DNA of 64,000 nt, taken from assembly GCF_025564085.1 (NCBI RefSeq), contig NZ_JAMGZJ010000076.1:124001-188000 (forward strand), in the 5' to 3' direction. This DNA comes from Silvania confinis (GTDB lineage Bacteria > Pseudomonadota > Gammaproteobacteria > Enterobacterales > Enterobacteriaceae). The position numbers were made by a program, and so were the translations under genes. Numbering within the stretch: position 1 is the stretch's first letter; each line of letters begins with the position of its first letter. A model generated the notes under the pieces. The model worked only from the letters and a program-made list of their open reading frames with translations. It was not told the origin of the DNA and made no database searches. This document shows positions 42,025-50,370 of this stretch, in pieces.

Positions 42025-43323
42025 ATGCGTAAAATTAAAGGGTTACGTTGGTACATGATCGCACTGGTGACGCTGGGCACCGTGCTGGGTTACCTGACGC
42101 GTAATACCATAGCGGCGGCTGCGCCAACGCTGATGCAGGAACTGAATATCTCCACACAGCAGTATTCCTACATTATCGCGGCCTACTCTGCGGCTTACAC
42201 CATCATGCAGCCGGTTGCGGGCTACGTTCTGGATGTTCTGGGGACGAAAATCGGCTACGCCGTCTTCGCCGTTACCTGGGCGATTTTCTGCGGCGCAACC
42301 GCGCTGGCAGGCAGCTGGGGTGGCCTGGCGCTGGCACGTGGTGCAGTCGGTGCAGCTGAAGCCGCAATGATCCCGGCTGGTCTGAAAGCCGCCTCTGAGT
42401 GGTTCCCGGCGAAAGAGCGCTCCATCGCGGTCGGCTACTTCAACGTCGGTTCTTCTATCGGTGCGATGATTGCCCCACCTCTGGTGGTTTGGGCTATCGT
42501 GATGCACAGCTGGCAGCTGGCGTTCATTATCTCGGGCGTACTGAGCTTTGCCTGGGCAATGGCCTGGCTGATTTTCTACAAGCACCCACGCGATCAGAAA
42601 AAACTGTCTGAAGAAGAACGTGAATACATCATTGGCGGCCAGGAGTCTCAGCACCAGACCAACAACGGCAAGAAAATGACCGTTTGGCAGATTCTGGGTA
42701 CCCGTCAGTTCTGGGGTATCGCTCTGCCGCGCTTCCTGGCAGAACCGGCCTGGGGTACGTTTAACGCCTGGATCCCGCTGTTCATGTTCAAAGTCTACGG
42801 CTTTAACCTGAAAGAAATTGCGATGTTCGCCTGGATGCCAATGCTGTTCGCTGACCTGGGCTGTATCGTCGGCGGCTATCTGCCACCGCTGTTCCAGCGC
42901 TGGTTTGGCGTGAACCTGATTGTCTCGCGCAAAATGGTCGTGACCATGGGCGCAGTGCTGATGATTGGCCCTGGGATGATCGGCCTGTTTACCAGCCCGT
43001 ACGTGGCCATCGGCCTGCTGTGCATCGGTGGATTCGCTCACCAGTCTCTGTCCGGTGCACTGATTACGCTCTCTTCTGACGTCTTCGGTCGTAACGAAGT
43101 CGCAACCGCCAACGGCCTCACCGGAATGGCGGCCTGGACAGCCAGCACCATGTTTGCCCTGGTGGTAGGTGCACTGGCGGATACCATCGGCTTTAGCCCG
43201 CTGTTCGCCGTGCTGGCCATCTTCGACCTGATGGGTGCAGTGCTTATCTGGACGGTGCTGAAAAATCAGTCCGCCGAAGAGCTGGCAAAAAGCTCTCTCG
43301 GTGGGCCCGCGACGCAAAGTTAG
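42025..43323 (+). CDS. exuT: Hexuronate transporter ExuT (MFS)
   Basis: A 432-residue major facilitator of the anion:cation symporter family that imports galacturonate and glucuronate. Twelve membrane helices are apparent; GVLGYLTRNTIAAAAPTL-like N-terminal helix, GAAEAAMIPAGLKAASEWFP near residue 110 and GGFAHQSLSGALITLSSDVFG near 335 are family marks (quoted in parts). The start is the ATG at 42025 (MRKIKGLRWYMIALV), as in E. coli ExuT (432 residues), with GAGG eight bases upstream. Divergent from uxaCA and followed by its regulator exuR. Confidence 0.96.
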   Translation: MRKIKGLRWYMIALVTLGTVLGYLTRNTIAAAAPTLMQELNISTQQYSYIIAAYSAAYTIMQPVAGYVLDVLGTKIGYAVFAVTWAIFCGATALAGSWGGLALARGAVGAAEAAMIPAGLKAASEWFPAKERSIAVGYFNVGSSIGAMIAPPLVVWAIVMHSWQLAFIISGVLSFAWAMAWLIFYKHPRDQKKLSEEEREYIIGGQESQHQTNNGKKMTVWQILGTRQFWGIALPRFLAEPAWGTFNAWIPLFMFKVYGFNLKEIAMFAWMPMLFADLGCIVGGYLPPLFQRWFGVNLIVSRKMVVTMGAVLMIGPGMIGLFTSPYVAIGLLCIGGFAHQSLSGALITLSSDVFGRNEVATANGLTGMAAWTASTMFALVVGALADTIGFSPLFAVLAIFDLMGAVLIWTVLKNQSAEELAKSSLGGPATQS

Positions 43324-43343
43324 CGCGGTCGCTCAGTGAAAAT

Positions 43344-43367
43344 GCCGCTCCCTGGAGCGGCTTTTTT
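43344..43367 (+). terminator. Terminator of exuT
   Basis: GCCGCTCC-ct-GGAGCGGC followed by TTTTTT, 21 bases after the exuT stop. Confidence 0.9.
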
Positions 43368-43394
43368 ATTGGCAAATCTGGAGGCTGACTCGCA

Positions 43395-43412
43395 AAAGTG
43401 GTATAACAAATT
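43395..43412. promoter_or_regulatory. ExuR operator upstream of exuR
   Basis: AAAGTGGTATAACAAATT matches the ExuR/UxuR palindrome AAATTGGTATACCAATTT at fifteen of eighteen bases, 27 bases before the exuR start, suggesting autorepression. Confidence 0.65.
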
Positions 43413-43439
43413 ATCAGTCTTCCCCTTCCTGGAGCGCAT

Positions 43440-44216
43440 ATGGAAATCAACGAACCCCGTCGTCTTTATCAGCAACTTGCCGCTGAGCTGAAAATGCGCA
43501 TTGAGCAGGGCGTTTATCTGGTAGGTGAGAAGTTACCTGCGGAACGCTATATCGCTGATGAGAAGAGCGTGAGTCGCACCGTGGTTCGTGAAGCCATCAT
43601 CATGCTCGAGGTTGAAGGCTACGTCGAAGTGCGTAAAGGGTCGGGTATTCATGTGATCGCCAGCCAGCCAAAACACTCCCCGGTGCCGGATGAAGAGCTG
43701 GAATTTGCCAATTACGGTCCCTTTGAGCTGCTTCAGGCGCGTCAGCTGATTGAAAGCAACATTGCCGAGTTTGCTGCTACCCAGGTCACTAAGCAGGACA
43801 TCATGAAGCTGCTGGAGATCCAGGAAAATGCGCGCAAAGAAAAATGTTTCCGCGACTCCGAGTGGGATTTGCAGTTTCACGTTCAGGTCGCACTGGCTAC
43901 GCAAAACACTGCGCTGGCTGCAATTGTCGAAAAAATGTGGACTCAGCGCGTTCATAACCCGTACTGGAAAAAACTGCACGATCATATCGACTCACGCACC
44001 GTTGATAACTGGTGCGATGACCACGATCAAATTCTCAAGGCCTTGATTCGCAAAGACCCGCATGCGGCAAAACTGGCGATGTGGCAGCATCTTGAGAACA
44101 CCAAGCAGATGTTGTTCAACGAAACCAGTGACGACTTCGAATTCAATGCCGACCGCTATCTTTTTGCTGATAATCCGGTGGTTCACCTCGATACTGCTAC
44201 CAGTCATGCAAAATAA
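43440..44216 (+). CDS. exuR: Hexuronate repressor ExuR (GntR family, FadR subfamily)
   Basis: A 258-residue repressor of exuT, uxaCA and uxaB, released by tagaturonate or fructuronate. The N-terminal winged helix (residues 5-70) includes [45 protein letters not shown] (quoted by its key parts [10 protein letters not shown] and SRTVVREAI). The all-helical FCD ligand domain follows with [20 protein letters not shown] and the metal-site histidines ([17 protein letters not shown]). Length equals E. coli ExuR (258). Confidence 0.95.
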   Translation: MEINEPRRLYQQLAAELKMRIEQGVYLVGEKLPAERYIADEKSVSRTVVREAIIMLEVEGYVEVRKGSGIHVIASQPKHSPVPDEELEFANYGPFELLQARQLIESNIAEFAATQVTKQDIMKLLEIQENARKEKCFRDSEWDLQFHVQVALATQNTALAAIVEKMWTQRVHNPYWKKLHDHIDSRTVDNWCDDHDQILKALIRKDPHAAKLAMWQHLENTKQMLFNETSDDFEFNADRYLFADNPVVHLDTATSHAK

Positions 44217-44561
44217 TGACCTGATCCTCCGGCAGGCGCTTCTCCGCGCCTTCCGGCTGAAGTGGGTAAACAAACCTCTATAGTGTCAGCCTGTGTAAAT
44301 ACCCTCGCGTCAACTCCCCGGGTTAGCCAAAATCAACCTCGTAAGATGCAAAATCTGTGACGAACAACCTCTGGCTTTGTTACAATTGGATTCATTTTGC
44401 ATTTAAGTTAGTTAGTACTTGCTTACCTAGCCGTTTAACAGGGATCAGTTCTGGCCACACAATGTGTCCGCGAGCGACCATAATGAAATCATAAAAAATG
44501 TCGCCGTGCTGTTTTGACCCGGTTGACAGGTGAGACGTTAACCGATTTCCAGGAATACTGA
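44217..44561. other. exuR-yqjA intergenic region
   Basis: 345 bases. Near its left end CCGGCAGGCGC-ttctcc-GCGCCTTCCGG (44229-44256) forms a strong hairpin with one mismatch and no T-tract, probably ending or protecting exuR mRNA. The remainder must carry the yqjA promoter; I could not pick a convincing pair of boxes or the CpxR site known for E. coli yqjA. No gene is seen. Confidence 0.5.
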
Positions 44562-45224
44562 ATGGAACTTTTGACCCAACTACTGAACGCCTTATGGGCT
44601 CAGGATTTCGAAACGCTGGCCAATCCCTCCATGGTTGGCATGCTTTATTTTGTCCTGTTTATGATTCTGTTTCTTGAGAACGGTCTGCTGCCGGCCGCGT
44701 TCCTGCCTGGCGATAGCCTGCTGGTGCTGGTGGGTGTGCTGTGCGCGAAAGGGGCAATGCAATTTCCGCAAACCGTGGTGCTGCTGACCATTGCAGCGAG
44801 TCTCGGCTGCTGGGTGAGCTATATCCAGGGACGATGGCTCGGCAATACGCGCATTGTGCAGAACTGGCTTTCGCATTTACCGGCTCACTATCACCAACGC
44901 GCGCATCACCTGTTCCACAAACACGGTCTTTCTGCGCTGTTAGTTGGGCGCTTTATTGCCTTTGTGCGCACATTACTGCCGACTATTGCCGGACTTTCCG
45001 GTCTTAACAGCGCACGTTTCCAGTTCTTCAACTGGATGAGCGGCCTGCTGTGGGTGCTGATCCTCACTACGCTGGGCTACCTGCTAGGCAAGACCCCGGT
45101 GTTCCTCAAGTACGAAGATCAACTGATGTCCTGTCTGATGATCCTGCCTGTGGTGCTGCTGGTGTTCGGTCTGGTGGGCTCGCTGGTGGTGTTGTGGAAG
45201 AAAAAGCACGGGAGCCAGGGGTAA
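44562..45224 (+). CDS. yqjA: DedA-family membrane protein YqjA
   Basis: A 220-residue inner-membrane protein of the DedA/VTT family, thought to be a proton-dependent transporter or lipid carrier transporter needed for envelope integrity and alkaline tolerance. The functionally required residues described for E. coli YqjA are at the same positions: Glu39 (FLENGL), Asp51 (LPGDSL), Arg130 and Arg136 ([10 protein letters not shown]). Length equals the E. coli protein (220). mzrA starts three bases after the stop codon, as in E. coli, so the two form an operon. Confidence 0.95.
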   Translation: MELLTQLLNALWAQDFETLANPSMVGMLYFVLFMILFLENGLLPAAFLPGDSLLVLVGVLCAKGAMQFPQTVVLLTIAASLGCWVSYIQGRWLGNTRIVQNWLSHLPAHYHQRAHHLFHKHGLSALLVGRFIAFVRTLLPTIAGLSGLNSARFQFFNWMSGLLWVLILTTLGYLLGKTPVFLKYEDQLMSCLMILPVVLLVFGLVGSLVVLWKKKHGSQG

Positions 45225-45227
45225 ATT

Positions 45228-45611
45228 ATGGCCAGCCCGAACCTTACACTGCGTCGTTTATCCTGGGCCATGGCCGCGCTGATCATGTTCAGCGCCCTGC
45301 TGCTGGCGTGGGCTGCTATGCAGACACAGGACTCGACGCTGGCTATCCGCTCCGTTAATCGCGGCGCCAGCATGCCGGACGGCTTCTCCGTCTGGCATCA
45401 TCTTGATGCCAACGGCATTCAGTTCAAAAGCATTACGCCAAAAGACGACGTTCTGTTGATCACCTTTGACTCCAGCGCGCAGAGCGCCGCGGCGAAAAAG
45501 GTGCTCGACCGCAGTCTGGCCCACGACTACATTATTGCCCAACAGGATGAAGACAATCAGGCTGCTGTCTGGCTGACGCGTCTGCGCGATACCTCACGCC
45601 TCGCCGGCTAA
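45228..45611 (+). CDS. mzrA: EnvZ/OmpR modulator MzrA
   Basis: A 127-residue bitopic inner-membrane protein with an N-terminal helix ([21 protein letters not shown], about residues 11-31) and a periplasmic domain. MzrA binds the sensor kinase EnvZ and links the Cpx and EnvZ/OmpR envelope-stress responses. Length and gene position after yqjA match E. coli MzrA (127). Sequence is otherwise short and moderately conserved. Confidence 0.92.
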   Translation: MASPNLTLRRLSWAMAALIMFSALLLAWAAMQTQDSTLAIRSVNRGASMPDGFSVWHHLDANGIQFKSITPKDDVLLITFDSSAQSAAAKKVLDRSLAHDYIIAQQDEDNQAAVWLTRLRDTSRLAG

Positions 45612-45764
45612 ACTTCCACTATTCTGAATCTTTTCACTCACTTTGGTGATATCACCGTTTACTTACTATGCTTAAGTACGCGGAGCACCTGTCACTCGTA
45701 CTCCGCATGACTCTGGAAATCGACATCCCCACAGGGAATGTCGAAAACAATGGAAGGTTCAATA

Positions 45765-46133
45765 ATGAATTACCGCATCATTCTGGGCGTCGCCCTTTTT
45801 TCGCTAAGCACAGCAGCGTTCGCGAACTCTCCTTGCCAGGAGAAGGAACAAGATATCCAGCGCGAGATCAGTTACGCTGAAAAGCATAACAATCAGAACC
45901 GAATCAACGGGCTGAAGAAAGCGTTAAGCGAAGTGAAAGCTAACTGCTCCGACAGCAAGCTGCGTGCCGATCACCGGAAAAAGATTGCTGAGCAGAAAGA
46001 TGAGATTGCCGAGCGCCGCCGCGATCTGGCGGAGGCCAAAGAGAAAGGCGATGCAGACAAAATTGCTAAACGTGAGCAAAAACTGAAAGAAGCGCAGGAC
46101 GAACTGAAAGCGCTGGAATCTCGGGATTATTGA
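45765..46133 (+). CDS. yqjC: YqjC, periplasmic coiled-coil protein (DUF1090)
   Basis: A 122-residue secreted protein. The signal peptide is MNYRIILGVALFSLSTAAFA, then two cysteines (SPCQEKEQ and KANCSDSK) that may form a disulfide, and a highly charged helix (ERRRDLAEAKEKGDADKIAK). The start ATG at 45765 is preceded by GGAAGG; an upstream in-frame ATG at 45738 would bury the signal peptide. In the leader, CGACATCCCC-aca-GGGAATGTCG and GCGGAG...CTCCGC form hairpins just upstream. First of the yqjCDEK run. Function unknown. Confidence 0.9.
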   Translation: MNYRIILGVALFSLSTAAFANSPCQEKEQDIQREISYAEKHNNQNRINGLKKALSEVKANCSDSKLRADHRKKIAEQKDEIAERRRDLAEAKEKGDADKIAKREQKLKEAQDELKALESRDY

Positions 46134-46162
46134 GTTAACGGAAGTCTCAACAGGAGAGAATC

Positions 46163-46468
46163 ATGTCAAAAGATACCACGTCAGAACATTTACGAGCTGA
46201 ACTGAAGTCCCTGGCGGATACCCTGGAAGAAGTGCTGAGTTCTTCGGGCGATAAGTCGAAAGAAGAGTTGAGCAAGCTGCGCAGCAAGGCACAGCAGGCT
46301 TTAGAAGAGAGCCGCTATCGTCTGGGTGAAACCGGTGATGCGCTGGCGAAACAGACCCGTGAAGCCGCCGCCCGCGCCGATGAATACGTGCGCGACAATC
46401 CGTGGGCAGGCGTGGGTATCGGTGCCGCAGTCGGCGTCGTTATCGGCATGCTGCTTACGCGACGTTAA
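46163..46468 (+). CDS. yqjD: YqjD, ribosome-associated inner-membrane protein (DUF883)
   Basis: A 101-residue tail-anchored protein. A charged helical N-terminal part (residues 1-75) is followed by a Gly-rich membrane helix (AGVGIGAAVGVVIGMLLTRR). E. coli YqjD binds 70S/100S ribosomes and brings them to the membrane in stationary phase, under RpoS control. Length matches (101). AGGAGAG precedes the ATG. yqjE starts three bases downstream. Confidence 0.94.
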   Translation: MSKDTTSEHLRAELKSLADTLEEVLSSSGDKSKEELSKLRSKAQQALEESRYRLGETGDALAKQTREAAARADEYVRDNPWAGVGIGAAVGVVIGMLLTRR

Positions 46469-46470
46469 TT

Positions 46471-46869
46471 ATGGACGATTCACGGCAACCACACGGCCCC
46501 GCTAAAAACGTTCTTGGTATCGGACAGCGGATTTTGACCACCCTCGTTGGCATTGCGGAGACGCGCGTCCGGCTGGCGGTGGTCGAACTGGAAGAGGAGA
46601 AAGCAAACCTCTTCCAGCTGCTGCTGATGCTGGGGTTGACCATGCTCTTCGCCGCCTTTGGTCTTATGAGCCTGATGGTATTGATTATCTGGGCTATCGA
46701 CCCGCAGTACCGCCTAAATGCGATGATCGCAACGACCGTGGTGCTGCTGCTTGGTGCCCTGATTGGTGCAATCTGGACGATGCGCAAAGTGCGCCACTCA
46801 ACCTTATTGCGCCATACCCGTAAGGAACTGGCCAACGATCGGTCCCTGCTGGAGGATGACAAGTCGTGA
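46471..46869 (+). CDS. yqjE: YqjE, inner-membrane protein (Actinobacterial holin-X / DUF1469-like)
   Basis: A 132-residue protein with two membrane helices (LLLMLGLTMLFAAFGLMSLMVLIIW, about residues 48-72, and MIATTVVLLLGALIGAIWTM, about 83-102; quoted in parts) and charged ends. Starts at the ATG at 46471 just after the yqjD stop. The longer frame from 46402 lies in yqjD. Its last four bases overlap the yqjK start. Function unknown; co-expressed with yqjD in E. coli. Confidence 0.92.
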   Translation: MDDSRQPHGPAKNVLGIGQRILTTLVGIAETRVRLAVVELEEEKANLFQLLLMLGLTMLFAAFGLMSLMVLIIWAIDPQYRLNAMIATTVVLLLGALIGAIWTMRKVRHSTLLRHTRKELANDRSLLEDDKS

Positions 46870-47177
46870 GCAGTCATTCAGAACGTCAGCGGCATAAGGC
46901 CTTCTTGCTGAGTCAGATCCAGCAGCAAAGGCTGGATCTGTCAGCCAGCAGCCGGGACTGGCTGGAGGTCACGCACGCGTACGATCGCGGATGGAATACC
47001 TTCCTCAACCTGCGCGGCTGGGCGTTAGTAGGAAGCAGCATTTTGGCGGTGCGGGCAGTCCGTCATCCGAATTTGCTGATCCGCTGGGCGCGCCGTGGTC
47101 TGGGTATCTGGAGCGCCTGGAGACTGGTTAAGACCACCATTAACCAGCAGCAATTGCGTAAATTCGACGCGCGTTGA
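46866..47177 (+). CDS. yqjK: YqjK-like small membrane-associated protein
   Basis: A 103-residue basic protein (MSSHSERQRHKAFLLSQIQQQR) with a short hydrophobic stretch (GWALVGSSILAVRAV) and a helical tail. It starts with GTG at 46866, overlapping the yqjE stop as GTGA, so it is translationally coupled. Last gene of yqjCDEK. Function unknown. Confidence 0.9.
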   Translation: MSSHSERQRHKAFLLSQIQQQRLDLSASSRDWLEVTHAYDRGWNTFLNLRGWALVGSSILAVRAVRHPNLLIRWARRGLGIWSAWRLVKTTINQQQLRKFDAR

Positions 47178-47200
47178 CGTGACAATCTGCTCCATCTGAT

Positions 47201-47230
47201 AAAGCGCCTGAGGGCGCTTTATTTATTTCT
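47201..47230 (+). terminator. Terminator of the yqjCDEK operon
   Basis: AAAGCGCC-tga-GGGCGCTTT followed by ATTTATTTCT, 24 bases after the yqjK stop. Confidence 0.8.
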
Positions 47231-47409
47231 GCCCCGCCCTTTCCCGCTGCGCTTACTCAATATCTTTGATGAAGATTGACAGTTTTCCTTGCTAACAATT
47301 GTCATTCGCCCCGTTTATGATTCTCTCCATCGACAGCAACACCGCGGCATCCGCCCGATTTTGCACACTAAACCGTATTTACAGCCCACGTGGTTCCCTG
47401 GAGAGTAAG

Positions 47410-47802
47410 ATGAAAAAATTAGAAGATGTTGGTGTACTGGTAGCGCGCGTTCTGATGCCAATCCTGTTTATTACCGCAGGTTGGGGCAAAATCGGCGGCT
47501 ACGCAGGTACCCAGCAGTACATGGAAGCGATGGGTGTCCCAGGGTTCCTGCTGCCGCTGACCATTTTGCTTGAACTGGGTGGTGGTCTGGCAATTCTGTT
47601 CGGTTTCCTGACCCGTACCACGGCGCTGTTCACCGCTGGCTTTACGCTGCTGACCGCGTTCCTGTTCCACAGCAACTTTGCGGAAGGGATGAACTCTCTG
47701 ATGTTCATGAAAAACTTGACCATCTCTGGCGGCTACCTGCTGCTGGCAATCACCGGTCCGGGTGCGTTCAGTATTGACCGCGTCCTGAATAAGAAGTGGT
47801 AA
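47410..47802 (+). CDS. yqjF: YqjF, DoxX-family inner-membrane protein
   Basis: A 130-residue four-helix membrane protein of the DoxX family (MKKLEDVGVLVARVLMPILF; TAGWGKIGGYAGTQQYM; LELGGGLAILFGFLTR). DoxX proteins are tied to quinone or thiol redox chemistry. In E. coli the yqjF promoter responds to degradation products of nitrotoluenes through YhaJ, whose gene lies 2 kb to the right here. ATG at 47410 is preceded by GAGAG; a longer frame from 47299 lacks support. A TTGACA element with nearby dyad TGACA/TGTCA is at about 47277-47303. Confidence 0.93.
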   Translation: MKKLEDVGVLVARVLMPILFITAGWGKIGGYAGTQQYMEAMGVPGFLLPLTILLELGGGLAILFGFLTRTTALFTAGFTLLTAFLFHSNFAEGMNSLMFMKNLTISGGYLLLAITGPGAFSIDRVLNKKW

Positions 47803-47820
47803 GCACGCTATACTGAAATA

Positions 47821-47850
47821 AAAAGGCGAGGAGATATCTCCTCGCTTTTG
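47821..47850 (+). terminator. Terminator of yqjF
   Basis: Perfect palindrome GCGAGGAGATATCTCCTCGC at 47826-47845 flanked by AAAAG and TTTT, 23 bases after the yqjF stop. Confidence 0.85.
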
Positions 47851-47868
47851 CTATCTGAGGAGGAATAG

Positions 47869-48855
47869 ATGGGACAACTCGTTGACGGCGTCTGGCAGGA
47901 CATCTGGTATGACACCAAATCCACCGGAGGGCGATTCAAACGTTCCGCTTCCGCCTTCCGCAACTGGCTGACGGCCGATGGTGCGCCCGGCCCCAGCGGT
48001 GAAGGCGGATTTGCTGCCGAGAAAGACCGCTACCACCTGTACGTTTCGCTGGCCTGCCCCTGGGCACACCGCACGCTGATCGTGCGCGCGCTCAAAGGAC
48101 TGGAATCGTTAATTCCCGTTTCTGCCGTCCATCCGCTGATGCTGGAAAACGGCTGGACCTTTGGGGATGATTTCCCGGCGGCGACCGGCGACACGCTGTA
48201 TCACCACGATTTCCTTTATCAACTGTATCTGCAGGCCGATCCGCATTACACCGGACGCGTGACCGTCCCGGTATTATGGGATAAGAAAAATCAGACCATC
48301 GTCAGCAATGAATCAGCGGAAATCATTCGCATGCTGAATACGGCCTTTGATGCCCACGGGGCGCGGGCCGGTGATTTTTATCCTCCCGCACTGCGCGAAA
48401 AAATTGACGACCTGAACAGCTGGATCTACGACAACGTCAATAACGGTGTCTATAAAGCCGGGTTTGCCACCAGCCAGGAAGCGTACGACGAGGCGGTAAC
48501 GAAGGTATTTGAATCGCTGGAACGCCTGGAACAAATTCTGGGGCAGCATCGCTATCTGACCGGCGACCAACTGACCGAAGCCGATCTGCGTTTGTGGACT
48601 ACGCTGGTGCGCTTTGACCCGGTTTATGTCACCCACTTCAAGTGTGATAAGCACCGGATCAGCGATTATCTCAATCTGTATGGCTTCCTGCGCGACATCT
48701 ATCAGATGCCGGGCATCGCCGAAACCGTCAATTTTGATCATATTCGCCATCACTATTATCGCAGCCATAAGACGATCAACCCGACGGGCATTATCTCTAT
48801 TGGCCCGTGGCAGGATCTGAACGAACCTCACGGACGCGACGTCCGCTTCCGCTAA
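47869..48855 (+). CDS. yqjG: Glutathionyl-hydroquinone reductase YqjG
   Basis: A 328-residue Xi-class glutathione transferase that removes glutathione from glutathionyl-hydroquinones. The thioredoxin-fold active site VSLACPWAHRTLI has Cys63, the catalytic residue of E. coli YqjG. The C-terminal helical domain includes LTGDQLTEADLRLWTTLVRFDPVY near residues 226-249 (quoted as TEADLRLW). Length equals the E. coli protein (328). TGAGGAGGAAT precedes the ATG. It may act with YqjF on quinone-type compounds, which is an inference from gene order. Confidence 0.95.
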   Translation: MGQLVDGVWQDIWYDTKSTGGRFKRSASAFRNWLTADGAPGPSGEGGFAAEKDRYHLYVSLACPWAHRTLIVRALKGLESLIPVSAVHPLMLENGWTFGDDFPAATGDTLYHHDFLYQLYLQADPHYTGRVTVPVLWDKKNQTIVSNESAEIIRMLNTAFDAHGARAGDFYPPALREKIDDLNSWIYDNVNNGVYKAGFATSQEAYDEAVTKVFESLERLEQILGQHRYLTGDQLTEADLRLWTTLVRFDPVYVTHFKCDKHRISDYLNLYGFLRDIYQMPGIAETVNFDHIRHHYYRSHKTINPTGIISIGPWQDLNEPHGRDVRFR

Positions 48856-48860
48856 GCCTT

Positions 48861-48886
48861 CAGGGCGCTTTCTGGCGCCCTTTACC
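48861..48886 (+). terminator. Hairpin after yqjG
   Basis: AGGGCGC-tttctg-GCGCCCT followed by TTACCC, 6 bases after the stop. The T-tract is weak. Confidence 0.55.
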
Positions 48887-48950
48887 CTCCTTTTATTCCC
48901 GTCTATGCTTCTAGAAAACAAGCGATTAATTGCTACTGAGGCGGCAAAAA

Positions 48951-49316
48951 ATGGACTGGTATCTACACGTACTGAAAAATTATGTTGGGTTTAAGGGGCG
49001 CGCGCGGCGCAAAGAGTTCTGGATGTTTACGCTGGTGAACTTCATCCTGATTTGCGTCCTGAGCCTGATCGATAAAATGCTGGGTTGGGAGCGCGCTGGC
49101 GGAGAAGGCATTCTCACCACAATTTATGGCGTACTGGTGTTTCTGCCCTGGTGGGCGGTGCTGTTTCGTCGCCTGCACGATACCGACCGTTCAGCATGGT
49201 GGCTGCTGCTGGTGCTGATCCCGGTGCTCGGCTGGCTGATAATCTTGCTCTTCAACTGCCAGCGCGGCACGGAAGGTGAGAACCGTTTCGGGCCGGATCC
49301 GTTGCTGAAAGGCTGA
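48951..49316 (+). CDS. yhaH: YhaH, DUF805 inner-membrane protein
   Basis: A 121-residue membrane protein with three to four helices and the DUF805 marks FKGRARRKEFWMFTLVN near residue 14 and FRRLHDTDRSAWWLLLVLIP near 70. It starts at the ATG at 48951 (MDWYLHVLKNYVGF), as in E. coli YhaH (121); a longer frame to 48930 adds seven residues and is less likely. E. coli has a second DUF805 gene, yhaI, beside it; that paralogue is missing here. Confidence 0.93.
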   Translation: MDWYLHVLKNYVGFKGRARRKEFWMFTLVNFILICVLSLIDKMLGWERAGGEGILTTIYGVLVFLPWWAVLFRRLHDTDRSAWWLLLVLIPVLGWLIILLFNCQRGTEGENRFGPDPLLKG

Positions 49317-49322
49317 GGAATC

Positions 49323-49354
49323 GCCCGGCGGCGCTACCGCTTGCCGGGCCTACA
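49323..49354. repeat. REP-like palindrome at the yhaH/yhaJ junction
   Basis: GCCCGGCGGCGCTACCGCTT then GCCGGGCCTACA, between two convergent genes. Confidence 0.65.
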
Positions 49355-49368
49355 AACTGCACACCGCA

Positions 49369-50265
49369 TTATCGTTGGGTGAACAGCTTCTGGATCTCGC
49401 GCAGACACCAGGATTTGGCCTCGCCCATGCTGTCGCGACGCCACGCCATAATGATGTCCACTTCACTGGTGTACTCCGGGCTAACCACCCGCAACCGCCC
49501 TTCAGCAATGTCTTTTTCCACAAACGGATATGGCATGGTCGCCACGCCCAGCCCGGCCAGCAGCGCCTGACGTTTGTCTTCCAGGGTGCTGACGGTGAGG
49601 CGCGGCTGTTTGTCGAGCAGCTGTACAGTTAATACCGGACGCTCGCGGGCCGTATCAGCCACCGCTACCCCGCGATACTTCACGCGGGTGACTTCGGACA
49701 GCGGCTCAGGCTCCTGGTGAATCGGGTGATCCGGGGCCGCCACGTACACGTTCATCACTTTATACAGCTTGCGGGAGTTGATCTCGGACGAGGATCGAAA
49801 GTGCATGTCCGGGGCAATCACGATATCTGCCCTGCCCTGCTCCAGACGTTCCCACGCCCCGGCCAGCACTTCAGTGATGATCGACAGCTGAGTGTTGGCC
49901 TTATCCGCCAGCCTGTCCACCAGCGGGTAGAGCGCCGAGGTGGGGACCAGTGCTTCAGTGACCAGCGTCAGGTGGGTTTCCCAGCCGCGCGCCAGTGCTT
50001 CGGCATCGGTGGTCAGCTTATCTGCCGCTTCCAGCAGCACGCGGCCACGTTCAAGCAGCATCCGGCCTACATTAGTGAATTTTGTTCGATGACCGGAGCG
50101 GTCAAACAGCACCACATCCAGCTCTTCTTCCAGCTTCTGCATGGTGTAGCTGAGGGCCGATGGCACGCGCCCCAGTTCATCCGCCGCGGCGGCAAAGCTG
50201 CCCCGCCGGTCAATTGCGTCCATAACCCGTAGTGCTTCAAGGGTCAATGCTCTCTCTTTAGCCAT
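49369..50265 (-). CDS. yhaJ: LysR-type regulator YhaJ
   Basis: A 298-residue LysR regulator with the N-terminal helix-turn-helix (ALRVMDAIDRRGSFAAAADELGRVPSALSYTMQKLEEEL; key part GSFAAAADELGRVPSALSYT near residues 17-36) and a C-terminal effector-binding domain. E. coli YhaJ activates yqjF in response to nitrotoluene breakdown products and influences virulence genes in pathogenic strains. Divergent from yhaK, with 105 bases between. Length equals E. coli YhaJ (298). Confidence 0.94.
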   Translation of the reverse strand: MAKERALTLEALRVMDAIDRRGSFAAAADELGRVPSALSYTMQKLEEELDVVLFDRSGHRTKFTNVGRMLLERGRVLLEAADKLTTDAEALARGWETHLTLVTEALVPTSALYPLVDRLADKANTQLSIITEVLAGAWERLEQGRADIVIAPDMHFRSSSEINSRKLYKVMNVYVAAPDHPIHQEPEPLSEVTRVKYRGVAVADTARERPVLTVQLLDKQPRLTVSTLEDKRQALLAGLGVATMPYPFVEKDIAEGRLRVVSPEYTSEVDIIMAWRRDSMGEAKSWCLREIQKLFTQR

Positions 50266-50370
50266 GGCGTTCTCATTCAGGAAATTTGAACATACCGGGC
50301 AGAATATCTGGCTAACAATGCAGCGTCCATACCTTTACCATTGTTTTAGTGTAAAGAGAGGTCAAGAATT

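Noticed and set aside
42043-43317. 424-codon leftward open frame opposite exuT
   Set aside because: Antisense shadow; low-complexity His/Gln/Arg-rich product.
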